Shown in pieces: positions 43,401 to 57,268 of a stretch of 64,000 bases of DNA. The DNA comes from Patescibacteria group bacterium (GTDB lineage: Bacteria > Patescibacteriota > Gracilibacteria > Absconditabacterales > Absconditicoccaceae), in assembly GCA_022705745.1 (NCBI GenBank), contig JAKJDW010000002.1:23457-87456 (forward strand), in the 5' to 3' direction. How positions within the stretch are numbered: position 1 is the stretch's first letter; the number at the start of each line of letters is the position of its first letter. Below the pieces are notes generated by a model. It made no database searches and had not been told where the DNA came from. It worked only from the letters and a program-made list of their open reading frames with translations. A program made the translations under genes and the position numbers.

Positions 43401-46400
43401 TAACATTATTTCAAATATTTTTAATCTCATCTTTTAATTGATCCAATTCTTCTTTATTTTCTTTTAATTCTCATGTATACAAACTTCACAAACACTTTTC
43501 AGAAGCAGGATTTGTCGCACAAGCACTCATTCTTTTTTCTAGTTCTTTTGATTTCTCATCCAATTTATCGATTTTTTGTTGTGCCCACTCTCAAGGAACA
43601 GAGCTAAATTCATTAGCCATTGCGACCAAAGAATTTATGAAATCATACACCCCATCAAATTTAAATTGAATATCCACAAAAGATTCTATTCATATATCAA
43701 ATCATTTAAGTTGAACATTTTGGAATTCATCTGCCTTCAAAAACGGATATGCATTTAAAATCCATTCTGGTATTTTACTTTTGGATTCACTCTTTCGTTG
43801 TTCCATAGTTTTATCAAAATTATCCCAATATGGTACTTCATAAGTTCTTTGAGTAATTTGTTCTACTTTTGCTTTGATAGCACTTTCCTTTACAAATCAA
43901 ATAGGTTTTTTAACCATACACAAAATTCTTCCTACTGTCTCTATAGTATCCAGTATAGAATGTATACTGTTTGGAAGTTTTGGTATTTTGGGTGCTGGTG
44001 GTAATACTGGAAGTTCCAATCTTACAGTGGGTATAAAAGATGGTATTTCCGGTAATTTTGGTGGTGCAGGAATTATTGGAATTGCAGGGATGGATGGAGA
44101 CACCCCCAAGCCAAGATCTTCCATTAGTTTGCCAATTAAATCCATTCCCATTAGCAAGGCTTCCTCCATATCTAGTGATATATCAACACTTGGTGGTTCT
44201 GGTAAGCCTGGTAATCTTGGTAAAGGTACAGAAACTGGTACAAAATTAAATTTTGGCAGAGTTATATCTATTCACAAGTTTAACTTAGAAAAATCTAGAA
44301 ATATGCTTGGTATTTTAAATGGTGGAATTTCTAGGATAGGGAAATTAGCCATACCACACAAAGTTCATATTTTACAACTAAACTGATCATATTCATCATG
44401 GGTACATGTACTACATTTTTCCGACCATTCTTTTGAAATATTTATTATTGCTTGATAGGTTTCTAGTGTTGTTAATAATAAAATTATCGCATCCACATAT
44501 TGGGCATATCTAGTTGCATTTGTACGCATCCATATAGATAATGTTCATAAGAACCCATTTAATAAAGATCAAATATCTGACATATATCTTTCACCCACAT
44601 GCATTCGTTCATATAATTCAAGAGGGAATTTTTTATATAATTCTAGAGTTTCAACATTTTGTCTTATGCTCGAAATAAGTAATTGAGTATTGCTTTGTAT
44701 ATTGAAAAATTCATTTAATAAAGCATCTAATTTCCCTCATAAAAATAATTCCACACATTGATTTGGAGTAGAAAATTGTTTACTCTTCAAGCAAAGTCAG
44801 TCGTTGCTCATACTTTCTCAGTCTTTTTCTATTGAAATTTTGATTTTCTTTGAAATAGTTTTTTCTTTAACTTGGTTCAATTTAAATCACTTGGTAAACA
44901 TAGACAACTCTTGCTCATGACCAGGTTTGTAAGATATATATATATCATATGGAAGTATCTGCCCCAAATTATCTACATTTTCAGGTTTTATAAAAAATTC
45001 TCCAGCCGTACAAGATTCAAAAATTTCATAATTTTTTAGATCATTTAGATTATATTTTTTATTCAAATTTTTAATTTGTCCCATTTGTTTTGATATAGTT
45101 TCCACATCCTGTGCCAATGAATCTTTTTGTGACTCTAGCTCTTTTTTTTGTTTTTCTAATTCTTTCTTCTTTTCTGGATCAGTAGTTGCATCTATTTGTT
45201 CCTGAATATCCTTCATTTGCTCTTCAACAGATTTTAATTTCTCTTTCAATTGTTCTTCCAGAGTTCCTTTTGTTTCTTTTATAGCTTTTTTTAGATCAGA
45301 TCGATTTTTTATGTTCTCCTTGTCTATTCATCCACATCGCCCAACTAGCGCTTTAAATAGATCAAATCGTTTATCTAGCACCTTTTCTTGTTGTTTTATC
45401 CATTCTGTTGCCATACTAATATATGCAACGATATCATCAGAAGTTATCATTGGCACCTTTACTGTAATATTTTCCGTTTGTATGTTTATCAAATCAATAT
45501 CTTTGAACATTTGTTCTAGTGCAACAAAAGGGTTTGATATAGAGTTAGATAGATCTGTTATTTGATCTCTACTAATCCAATTGTCTTGAGCTCGTTTAGT
45601 TAGTTTTTTAGCTTTCTTTCCAGTCAGACTTTTATCCTCATTTTGATTCCCAGATTGTTGTTTTTCACAAGTATTCGTTTCTCTATTTCGTTTCATTCAT
45701 TTATTTAAACATTTTTGCTCATTTGTTAGTCTATATGTTCCGGATGAAACAATAGCTGAAGCATCCGCTTTTATTCATTCAAAATCAGGTAAAATAATAT
45801 TTATTTTGAAATTTGTTAAATTATTCATTATATAATCTGTCTGTTGTTCCATTCGTTTGTTAAGCACCTCTTTAAGACATCATTTTCAATCTCATCATAA
45901 TATTTTATTTTGTGCATCAGCTCATCAAAACAGTTTAATTCCCTCAACTTCTATATTAGCTGACTCTGCTCTATATCAGTATTCAGTAACAGGAGTTTTT
46001 TCAATAGTAATAAATCATCAAGCATAACTTCCATCAGGAATAGCTGAATTCATATTATAACTAGTGCTACTACTAGACACAAATTCAAAACTTGTATTTG
46101 ATTCTCATGTCCCTATATAGCATGGTATATTCTTATTAGTACAAGGGTCCATATCCAGAAATGTTTCTGGAATAAGATTGGTTACATTTGGTTGAGATTC
46201 ATAATCTCAATTTCATTCTTCTTTACAAGGTAAAGGGAATGCCGTCACTAAACAATTTCAGGCAATATTTCCAAAGGGGTCTGGTAACACAAATTCCAGC
46301 ATATTATATGTTCCAAAACACATAGCCATCCCAATTTCAGCAGTTAGTGTTGGTACCAAATATAGTCTAAACAAAGAATTATATGGGCCTCACGGAACTC

Positions 46401-49400
46401 ATAAAAATCAATCTTTTACACCTTTAAACGGCAATCAAAATATTCATGGTATTGGTAAGTATCCAACTGGTGATGGTCGATTTCCAGGTATCGTTAATAC
46501 TGGAAGTCCCTTTCCAATTGTATGTGTTAATGGTAACATAGGTTCTTTAAAGCATCCAAATAAGTGATATTCTCCAGGTCATAAAAACGCTTGATTAAAT
46601 GGGACAGGTAATCCACAGTTCTTCCCATCACCAATTCCAAAATCACTAAGTTTAAACCCATTACAAGCTCATCCCATAATTTTATCTACCTTTTTTGCGA
46701 CATCTCAAACTAATCAATCAATTACTTGTGCAGGGAAATTAAGTATATTATCTAAATTAATTCCTCATTCTGACATAATTTTATCCCAGCTAAAATTGTC
46801 TGCCCAAATATCAAGAACAGCGTTTCAATTAAAAACACTTCCTGCTCCAGGGACACTTTCCAAATCTATACCATTTCAGTCAGAACCGCCATTAGTGAGT
46901 GTGTTTGAGATTTCACTCATCGCATTTTCAAAATTCTCTTGTGTTTTTGCATTTAATCTCGCCAATATTTTTGCCAAATCTACATATTCCGGAGAATAAG
47001 TTTTTTTATTTCACTGATTATTATTAAACAATATAATCAAGGATTTATTACAATCATCAGCTGGAGTTATTTTAATATCTCTTAATCAATCTTTCGGACG
47101 ATTACTTAATTTTTCTCACTCATTTCATCAGAATTTTTCATAATCATTTCAATCTACATCCTTTATGTCTATTGTTTGAATTTCTGTTTGCCCATCATAA
47201 AACACTCGATAATGTATTTTTATTTCCTCTCCAGCATTCATAGATAGGTTGTCTATCATATATCTAAAATTATTCATATCCCAGTGAAACTTCAATTCAT
47301 TTTCAACTTTTCATGTAGAAATTGTTCCTGGTTCAAACCAAAAATTTTCAATCATATCCATTTCTCCAGTCAATGGAATAATCCAAGGTCAAGAAATTTT
47401 ATCTATAAATGTTCAAGTAAAATTTTTCTTTGCTTTCAGTACTATTGTTACTTGCACTTTATCTCAATTTTCTAAAACATCTCAGTTTATATCTTCATAT
47501 TTTTTGTATATTTTTACAGGGTCTTCTCAGGTTAAACATCATATTTCCACATAAGGTATCTCTCATTCATGATCTATATTATCTTCATAATAAGGTATTA
47601 TTCCAAAGTTTGCTAACTTAAATCTTTCTATTCATTTATACTGTTCTTCAGCGCTACTTGTATCAAATGTAGTTCATGCCTGAATAGTTTCCTGCATTTT
47701 ATCTTTATCTATTTGTGAAAAGAAATTAGTATCTATTCATAAGTCTGCTGTGTTTATTTCAATATTTTCTGCAACATCTAGTCATTTCCAATGGATCAAG
47801 CTTTGGTCCAAAACTTTTACATTTTCATTAATTCTTATTCCAAATCTATACACCATGTTTGTATTGTTTTTCTGTCTATCATATCGTTCATCATCACACA
47901 TGACTTTATTGGTAGAAATATAGTTATCTTTTCAGTTATCTTGTCCACCATAAAAAATCTTAATATAACCCAAACTATCGCTTGTAATAATATCCAAAAC
48001 TCCATCATTATTCATATCTTCAAAAAATATTTGATTTACTCATGATGTGTTTTGAGGATTTTCTGATATAATATTTTCTTTTACATTTGTATTTATACAA
48101 ACAGGCAATCAATCCACATCAAATACTCAGCGATCATTTTTATAGGTTCTCAAAACATCGGAATTATTTTTTATTATTATATCTTTATATCCGTTCCCAT
48201 CTACATCCCCCACAATAATTTCTTTTATTCAGTCAGCTAAAATCATTAAATCCCCCAAATCTTTGAAAGGAGCATTTCATCAATAGTTTTTTAATATTTT
48301 TACACTTCCATCCGAAAATGCTACAATAACATCCTCCAAGCCATCGTTATTAAAATCTATGTTTATCACTTTCAATATTGTTTTATTTGTTTCAGAAAAG
48401 ATTGTTTCTCATATTCCTTTATCAAAGCCACTGTCTAATTCCAAATTTAAATCAGTATCTAATAATTTTGCATTTTCATTTTTATCTATTCTTTTTAATA
48501 ATGGGTCTCCTATATTTATTAGAAACTCAGAAGAAAAATTTAGAGTTGCCTCTCAAACAGGTTGACCAGCTCCAAAGTTTGTTATATTTTTGAAGTCACT
48601 TGTAAATCATATTCATAAAGTAGGATCATCACTATCTTGTATAGATTTATATCCCAATGAATCTTTTGGAAAATTTGAGTTGTTTTGAAAAAATCCGATT
48701 CACTCTTTATTGGTAGATCAATCAATCCAAATTTTACCATAACTATATTCTAAATTATTTGATTCTACTTGCACAGTGAGATCGTTTATTTTATTTATTA
48801 CAAACAAAAAGGTTCATATTTTTTTATTGTTCAATTTTAGTTCCCAAGATTGATATCAAGCAGTTTTATCATTACTCAAATCTATACTTAGATTTATGTT
48901 TTGTTGCATATCATCCAGATTAAACACATTGTTATCGTTTATAAATATTGAATTCCCATTAAGCTCATTGCTTTCAATAATACTATCCGTTGCCTCTGGG
49001 ATATAAATTAGTGCATTTTTATCCAAATATTTGTTTTCCACCAAAGTTTTTATTACATACTCCAGATTTTCTTCGCTAACACCAACTTCTTGAAAAATTA
49101 AATTATTTATATTTACATTAATATCGCCAACATCCTGTATCATAAAATTTAATCCGTTATCCAATTCAAGGTTTATTTTTTTATCATCTAGATCTATAAA
49201 CTCTATTTTTTTAGACATAACAGTAGAAAACATTTTTATCTTTTCTGGACTTATAAGTTGTGTGGTAGTTGTTATTAGTTTTTCAGAATTATTAATTAAT
49301 TCTTGGACATATTTGTTATTATTAGACATAAAACCTCGTTGGTTTCATCGATCGTTCCCAAATAAACTCAAATACATTATATTTAAATTTTTTTTGGGTA

Positions 49401-52400
49401 GGATTTTATCTTGTACTATGATGTCTTTTGCTCATGGTTTTTGTCATTCTAGCTCAACTCATCAACTCATAATTTGTGCGAATACAAATCCGTATCATCA
49501 TTGTTCTTTCGACTTTATTACAAAATTAAGCTGTCAGTTTGTAACATTTATATTTGTAATAGCTCCGTTTGTTCAAGAAATAGCGAGTGGTCATAGAGTA
49601 CCAATTTTTAGCATTGTATTTTTTGTTATCATATTTCATCGATTATCAGAAATTTTTAAGTTTGCCTGTAAATCTGAATTTATAGAGATAGAATCTTGTT
49701 CTGTATTTATTTCCACAATTTTTGCAGGTGCAGGGTTTACCGTTACTGGTATGTTTAGAGTTGGTAATCCAGAGATTGATATTGAAATTATATCATCTCA
49801 TGCTTTAAAGCTTGGCATAAAATAAACTTCTATCTCACCAGTTGTTATCATGAAATTATTATTTTGAGAAAATCTTTTTTGTGTAACTTCAAATGTGGTA
49901 TTATTTTGTGTCACATCTACTTTTCTTATTTCTATTTCACCTGGTTTTATCAGCCCATTTTTGCTAGAGATTTTTACGAGAGTTTCACCATCTATATCTT
50001 GTCATTCGATATCTTGTAATTTTATTTTTATATTAGGGACCGTATTTAGGTTCATCTGCGTTAAATCAAATGAATCTTTATAGGAATATTCGTTTGTAGA
50101 AGGTAGATTTATTACCATGTTTGTTAAAGCTGAGTTTCATTTATAGACCTTAATTTCTCATTTTTTTACTATGATATTCTTAGATGCTTCTATCAAATCT
50201 GCTCCAGCAATACTTCATTGTACCTCTATATTTATTTGGCTATTGTGAGTAGCATTTTCATCAATATTCAACACAAATTTAGATTTGTTGAAGTTAGAAA
50301 ATGTTATTTGTTTTCATGCACTAGATTCGTAGAAAAGGGTTCCACTTGATGTAGATATTTGGAATTTACCATCAAATATTTGTCATACATTATTTCAAAA
50401 TTTATCTATTCACTTGACAGTTATAGGGAATTTCGATCACTGTAATGCATTTTCTCATTGTGTCAAAATTTCTACTTTATCAATTTTTCCAGGTATGATT
50501 TCTAGGTTTAGAGTTTTTGTTACACATTGTGCTATATCTTGAGTTCCAGGTAAACACATATAAAACACCACAACATTTCTTCAAGCAATAGGATCTTGTA
50601 TTTCAAAGTCCAACTCTTTTGTATAAAAAGGATCTACAACAAAATTTCCTGTAAAAAATCATTCTGTTCATTCAGTAATATTATTTGAGATATTTGTTGT
50701 TCAATCTTTTATTTTTATTTTACTTGCTCCAATATTTTTAATATAAAAATCTATATCATTTAGTTCTACTGTGGAATATATATTTATATTTCAGTTTGCA
50801 TCATCCGCATTTATATTAGGTTTGTTTGTTTCAATTACCGTATAAGATAAAATTTTGTCTAATTTTTGATAATCTATAGCACTAGCATTGTTTAATACAT
50901 TTTGGTTACTTTCTTCATTGTTCAAATATAATCGTTGTTCCGCATATTGAAGCATTTCTTCTACACCAAAATTATAATACATATCTTGTCAAACATTCTG
51001 TAGAGAAACTCAATAATTCAAGATGTTTTTCAAAGAAATCGGCCATTCTACATTTATAATTTTTTTTCAATCTTTAAAAAGTGCTATAGTTTTTTCCCAT
51101 CGACATTTTAGTGAATTCAACCACGGAGAATATGGCACCCCCCCATTTATGTCAAATATCAACACTCAGCCACCATCCATCATTCAGCACTCATTGTTTA
51201 AACTTTCCAAAAATTCACTAGAATTATCTATCTCTGGGAGACTAGGTTGTGAAAAATTATTAGCAGAATTTTTTATATTATGAGCAAAAGGAGGTACTGC
51301 TTTTTCTGTAATTAAATCCTCTCCATTAGAATTAATGAAAGCAACTTCATATCCATTGTCACGATAAGATGGGGTAATATAAGTTCATTTGTTATTATCT
51401 TTTATTAAATAATTTTCCAAACTATATTTTATTTTTTCATTTACATCAAAACCTTCTATAATATTGTTTATGTCATCTCATATAATTTCTCAAATCTTTC
51501 TTTGTTGTCGTCCAATATTTTGATAATAAATTAGGTGAGCTATAAATTCTATTGGTTCATATCATCACATTTTTCATTTAAAAAAGATATTATCCTCCAG
51601 TTTTTTTTCTAACTCAACAATTAAATAATCGTTTGGCATCAAATTATATGGACGGTTTCAAATGGGTGATGCTAGTGTATCTTTTATTTTTAATGCATTA
51701 TAAGCTCAGGCATTTTGCTGATAAAAATTAGTTTTTTTGGTGTTTTGAATTGTTAGATATTCATTATATTTTTTTACGGTTTCTACCAAATATTGTTTGA
51801 TAGCAGTTTCTATTTCTTTTGGATTTTTCAATTTCAATGCATTAAGATTTCAACTGAAAACTTCTGCTTTATAAAGATTTGGATAAATAAATGTAACTTT
51901 ATCTCATCATACTCATTTAAATGTAATATATTTTGGAGAATCTATAGGTCTATCGGAAGTGATGTTACTCATTCAAGGTATATATCAAGTTAGATTGACA
52001 TTGGTAGAATGGGGAATTTGATCCAGTTTTTGTAGAACAGGGTTTATGTTAGCTTCATTTCCTGAGGTCAGAAGTTTCATTACAACAAATGGCATAAATT
52101 CTATTTCATTACCATCATCATCTTCAACCATAAATTTTTTAATTTTTCTAATTTCATCATTAACTGGGCTAGCTTGATTGAGAACCCTCAACTTCAAACT
52201 ATCTAAAGTGTTACATAAAGGTTTAAATTTACTACCATCTTTACATCCATCTCCTATGTTATTTATTTTAGTTTTTTTAGCATTTAATTGACTTAGTAAA
52301 CTATTCTTATTTAAATTATTATCATTTATACTATTATAAATATTTTCCAAATTTATTACAAAAGGATGCATTTCCAAAAATTTATTTCTTGTATTTAAAA

Positions 52401-55137
52401 TAGTTTGTAGTAAATTACTTTTCCAATCATACAAAAACACCAGAATATTTTTATTTAATGTAAATGTAGAAATTTGGTTTTCTATATATTTTTCAATATC
52501 TTCAAATCAAAAACTCACAAGAAGCATGTATGAGTCAACGAGTTTTATTTGTATATTTTCAACTAAATTCTCTGTATTAGTATACATATTTTCTGGAACA
52601 TAAACATCCCACTGATTTACTAAATCACTTATGGCTCAAGTACTCATGTTTGATTTTATATCTGTATTCGTTATGTTAGCTACTCCACTATTTATTCAAG
52701 AAATATATTCTTTTAAGCTAATCAAATTAGACATCGCAGATTCTGAACCAGTAGAATTGGACATGTCTATTGTATTATTAATTGAGTCATAAAAAAATGT
52801 TATCTTATCAGATAAACGCTCATAAAATCTTTTAGATGGGGAGGTGTTGTCTTCAAAGATTTTATAAATTATTCCATTTAATTCTAAATTGGTAGCAGAA
52901 ACATTCTTTACTCTGGAGTCTAAAGTCATGTATGTTAATATTTCACCCTTACCCAAACAATCTCCATCAGTAGTTTTTTTTAATTTAAATATATCTCATT
53001 CCCAAGCTTTATAGTTACTGTTATTGAACCAAGTAAAAAAATCTACACTAGGTGCTTTGATAGGTTCTGTATATTCCCATCCCACATTAGATTCTTCTAA
53101 ATCTTTTGTTGGTAAATAGTTGGTAAATTTCATATCTTCTCACATATTAGGGTTGTATCATAGCCCAAATAAACTAGGAGCTTCTTTTGCTTTATTTTTA
53201 AAATAATATTTAGGTTTTTGGCTTAGTACAAAAGTTTGTTGTATCAGTCTAGAGTAGGTATTTACTCATAAAAAGCTATTAGCTGTATTTTTAGGTTGAA
53301 GAACTATAGTGCTTCATGCTATATCAAAGATTGGTAAAATAGCATCTTGGAAATTATAGCCAGATAACCATTCATTAGTTCCAGATAGATTTAATGGAGA
53401 TGCTCCTCATCGATTTCTAATAGCAAATTCTTGTAATGTTTCACATCATCCCTGTTTGTTCTTATCTTTTATGTCACAAATTTCTCAGTCTTCCTTACTA
53501 GATTGCCATTTTCGTTTTTTCCGACATATCCCAAGCCACTTGCTTGGACAAGTAGCATTTCGATATTTTCTTTTAGCTATTTTGTTTTCATCATATATCT
53601 CCAATTCTTTTGTTGTATTATTTATATTATATCCTCTATTTGCATCTACTTGAGTAGCAAATATATCGTAAGATCCTCATATAGACTTTTTGTTCAAATC
53701 TATTGTTGTTAAATCCAAAGAAGGGATTGCTCAAGATTGAATATCAGCTATTTTTAATCAAAATATATTATCAAAATTTCTATAAGTTCATCTGTAAGTA
53801 GATATTTGTTTCATGTTATCCATATATTTGGCTGGCATACCAAAAAAGTGGTTTTCATAAGCATCATAGACTTTCCGTGTACAACTTGATAATTTTGTTT
53901 TTCATTTACGAGCTCATTCATAATTTAGATAAGTTAAAGGGATAATTTCATTCAATCGATATTTTTCGGTTTCTATTTTATCGTCCACTATTTGTTCTAA
54001 GGCATTATTAAATAACACAATTAAAGGATCTACTCATCATTTTAATCTCAATAAAGTTTCATCTTTCTGTTCTATCGTAGAATAAGAAGTATCCAGTGCT
54101 GTACGGCTAATTGTTTTTCCATCAGATCAAGTAATTTGTTCTATTCGCCTATTTGCAGTTTCTACATTTTTTACAATTCTATCCAAATGTTTTATTCACA
54201 TCAAAGATGTATAAGGTCTGAGGTATCAGTCTTTGACTATTGCATCTATAAATTTAGTCGGAGTATTCATGCTATCATTTAAAGACTGAATAGCATTTGA
54301 TATATCTCATCATACTTCTCCCATTCCATTTGTTATATCAACTACAACATCATTATATGTTCATTGCATTATTTTTACCATCAAATCTGAATATCTTTTT
54401 TGTCCAATATCTTCAGCAAATAAAAAATTATTAATATAAGACCCCAATCCATCAGCAAAAAAGTACTTTTTATTTGCTATCATGTCCTCATACCAAATGC
54501 TTTTATCAATAAATTCTCAAGGATTTTGTGCATAGTCTTTTAGTTTATTAAAATAAGCTCTGTATTGATCAATTGTGTCAAAATTTATTAGCCCATGCCG
54601 AATTTCTGCTTGTCATTTTGATTTGTTGTTATACACAAAATATTTTATATTATCATCCCAAATAAATTTCTGTTTTTCAAAATCAACATAAGGATAAATG
54701 GTGGGATAAATAAATCAATTTTGATTTACCACAGGTAGAGGTATATCTCATATTAGAACTACTCAAACAAGTTTAGATGGTTCTCCACTAATTCAATCAA
54801 AATATATATTTTCCAAAATTTTTGTAATTTCTAAGGCTGTGATATTGTCCGTATTTACCGGCAAAACTATAGCTTTAGAGTTTGATATAGAGTTGTATCT
54901 ATAGTTATTATTTGCTCATTGTATATAAGTTTTCGCATATCGTTCAATATTTGTTTCCAAGCTTCAATATATTTTATCATCTACAAAAATAGCAACTAAA
55001 TTAGTATAATCTAGTTGACTTTCTTGAGCATACACTTTATTAAAATCAAAAAAAGAAAACGATTGTAAAAATGCAGATACGATGTATATTCACATTACAA
55101 ACAATATTGAATATTTTTTAAATAGTCTATTTCTCAT
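40438..55137 (-). CDS. Giant secreted multidomain protein, 4,899 aa
   Basis: One uninterrupted frame of 4,900 codons; I checked the in-frame codons on each line and found no TAA or TAG before 40438-40440, but very many TGA. Residues 1-37 are a signal peptide (MRNRLFKKYSILF..., VYAQ). Residues ~110-140 include VVLIGDIPLPVVNQNG, slightly reminiscent of C25/gingipain-like segments (weak). Ig-like regions occur at about residues 1500-1900 (AGRNVVVFYMCLPGTQ, LQGSKFPITVKGIDKFG). FG-GAP/integrin-like repeats lie near residues 2260-2400 (DFNNDGLEDVIV, DVDGNGYKDIII, DMNNDGVLDIIT), and one FG-GAP-like unit near 4340-4380. A Pro/Gly/Cys-rich part spans ~2800-3050. Coiled coils are at ~3295-3360 and ~3845-4215, flanking a Pro-rich stretch near 3660-3725. 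Probably an extended adhesin or contact-dependent surface machine; function inferred only from architecture. Confidence 0.88.
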
Positions 55138-55622
55138 ATTTGTATTTTATATTTTTATAAATGTTTTTTTCATTTTCCGCAATCAATTGTACATATAAAA
55201 ATTTTTTAGTAAAAAAATCTGACAAAATATCACACAATTGACTTTGTATTCATAAAAAATAACAAGTAATATATTTACATATATTTATTTATATCAAATT
55301 TATATAAGATTATTTAAAATGATCACAAAATTGAGAGTTGACTTTTGTTTATAAACATTCACAACCAATTATCTAAAATTACAGTAAAAAACGAAAATTG
55401 TGACAAAAAAAATTGTGATTTTAAAAAAGGATTTTGTTGGCACAAAAATATACAAAATCTAGTCCTAATTTTGTTAAACAGTATAATCTTACAAATTATT
55501 ACCCAAAGGAGCATTTTTTAAATTTACAAAAAAAGTATTTCAATTCTTTTTGAATTATGTACACATAATAATGTTGATTTTTTTTGCCTATTTTTTAATT
55601 AATTTACAATTAAATAGTATTC
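55138..55622. other. Divergent upstream region of the giant gene and the DUF2779 gene
   Basis: 485 AT-rich bases that must hold both promoters. AAATTGTGACAAAAAAAATTGTGA (55395-55420) contains a direct AATTGTGA repeat that could be a regulator site. Otherwise nothing is seen. Confidence 0.5.
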
Positions 55623-57164
55623 ATGAAACAAATTATTATAACGAAATCACTTTTCAAAGAGTTTTGCGAAAATCCAAAACTTGCACGATGGCACAAAAAT
55701 GATTATGTTATTTATAATAAAATTAATCAAGAATTATATGGTGCCATGAATGGAGCTTTGATGGGTCAAGAAGTAGAAAATATGGTAAAAAAACTTCGAA
55801 AAACAAAGGACATCAGCGTGGTTGCCGGTTATAATCCAAAATGAAATTTTCACAAAGAATATAGTGACGCCACACAAAAGACACTTTCTTTTGATCCCAA
55901 AATTGTTTACCAAGCTGGTTTTGTCTGGGATAATCTTTTTATCAAATGCGATTTTCTAAAATTAAATGAGCACTGAAAATACGATTTGATAGAAGTAAAA
56001 GCAAAAAATAGTATTCATAAATCAAGCAAAAACCAATCATTATTAGATGATTTAATTACAGATTGTAGTTTTCAAAAATATGTTCTTCAAAAAACACTTT
56101 GAGACAAATTTTCTGGTAATGTTTGGATATATCATTTAAATAAGGAATATCTTAGGCAATGAGATATCGCTCCCAATGAAATTATAGCAAAGGAAAATGT
56201 GACAGAGGAATTGTTCACAAATGATTGGGTTGAGAAACAGATAGATTTGATAAACAACAGTATTTGCTTGTCCAAGCAGGATTTTGAACAAAAATTCCCA
56301 TATCAATGAGAAAATCCTTTGATATATTTTTGAGAATCTCCCAAAAATTGAACAATTTGGAATATCCCATATTTTAAAACAGCAAAGAAAAAATTATTAT
56401 CATTATATAAGATATGAAAAACAAATATTATAGATTTAGGAAAAAATGAGTTGAAACTAATTTCTTCAAAAGATGAATTAGAAAACAGTTTTCAAAAGTA
56501 TATTACAATGTTTCAGAAGTGAGTCCAATTTGATAAAGAAAAAATTTCATCCACTTTAAATAAACTTAAATTCCCTTTGTTTTTTTATGATTATGAAACT
56601 ATTGTGTGGCCAATTCCAATACTTCAATGAACTCATCCACGACAACAAGTTGTTGTACAATATTCTATACACAAAATGGATTTGAATGGGGAAATTTCAC
56701 ATCATGAATGAATTATTTCTCCTTTCTCTCAGACAAATAAAAATGTGATAGATAAATTTGTTAACGATATTTGAAACCCCAAAGGGACATTTGTTGTTCG
56801 AAATAAGTGATTTGAAAATTCTAGAAATCAAGAAATGTGAGAGATGTATCCAGAATATAAAAAGTTTTTTGAACAAATAAACTCGAATACATTTGATTTG
56901 ATGGATGTATTTAGGAATTTAGATTATTTTGATCCAGCATTTGATGGTTCTTGTAGTATAAAAAAAGTCCTGCCAGTCTTGTCGGATATTAGCTATGATG
57001 ACATGACAGTTTCAAATGGAAGTGAGGCTTCAGACTATTTGTATCAGCTTATTCAAAACAAACTCCCCATCCAAGTTTCTACACAAGACCTACTGGATTA
57101 CTGTAAACAAGATACACGAGCTATGGTAGAAATTTATAATTTTTTGAAAAGGAAAGTATCCTAA
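55623..57164 (+). CDS. DUF2779 domain protein (putative DEDD-type nuclease)
   Basis: 513 aa. The C-terminal half has the DUF2779 pattern: FPLFFYDYETIVWPIP, HPRQQVVVQYSIH, then FVVRNKGFENSRNQEM, DLMDVFRNLDYF, GSCSIKKVLPVLSDISYDDM, DYCKQDTRAMVEIYNFL. The DYE and C-terminal CKQDT...D resemble the acidic residues of RNase H-like DEDD exonucleases, to which DUF2779 has been related. The N-terminal half holds IKCDFLKLNEHGKYDLIEVKAKNS, a PD-(D/E)xK-like D...ExK nuclease core. A two-nuclease architecture is thus possible. Stop TAA. Confidence 0.78.
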
Positions 57165-57268
57165 GTAAAAAGCTCATAAAGTTTATAAATTATTTATAAC
57201 TTCATAACTTGCAACTTGTAATTTTATAACTTGCAACTTGATAAACTTTTAGCTTTATGAACTTTTTA
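57165..57268. repeat. Palindrome-forming AAGTT/AACTT repeat cluster 5
   Basis: Between the convergent DUF2779 and mnmA genes. AAAAAGCTCATAAAG (57169-57183) pairs with CTTTATGAACTTTTT (57253-57267), one mismatch, enclosing ACTTGCAACTTG-type units. A bidirectional terminator is plausible. Confidence 0.6.

Noticed and set aside
43874..44386. Forward Gly/Pro-rich frame of ~170 codons
   Set aside because: Antisense of the Pro-rich stretch of the giant reverse-strand protein, which is continuous there.
40438..55137. Several separate genes instead of one
   Set aside because: All large reverse frames share one phase, and a line-by-line check found no in-frame TAA or TAG from 55137 to 40440.
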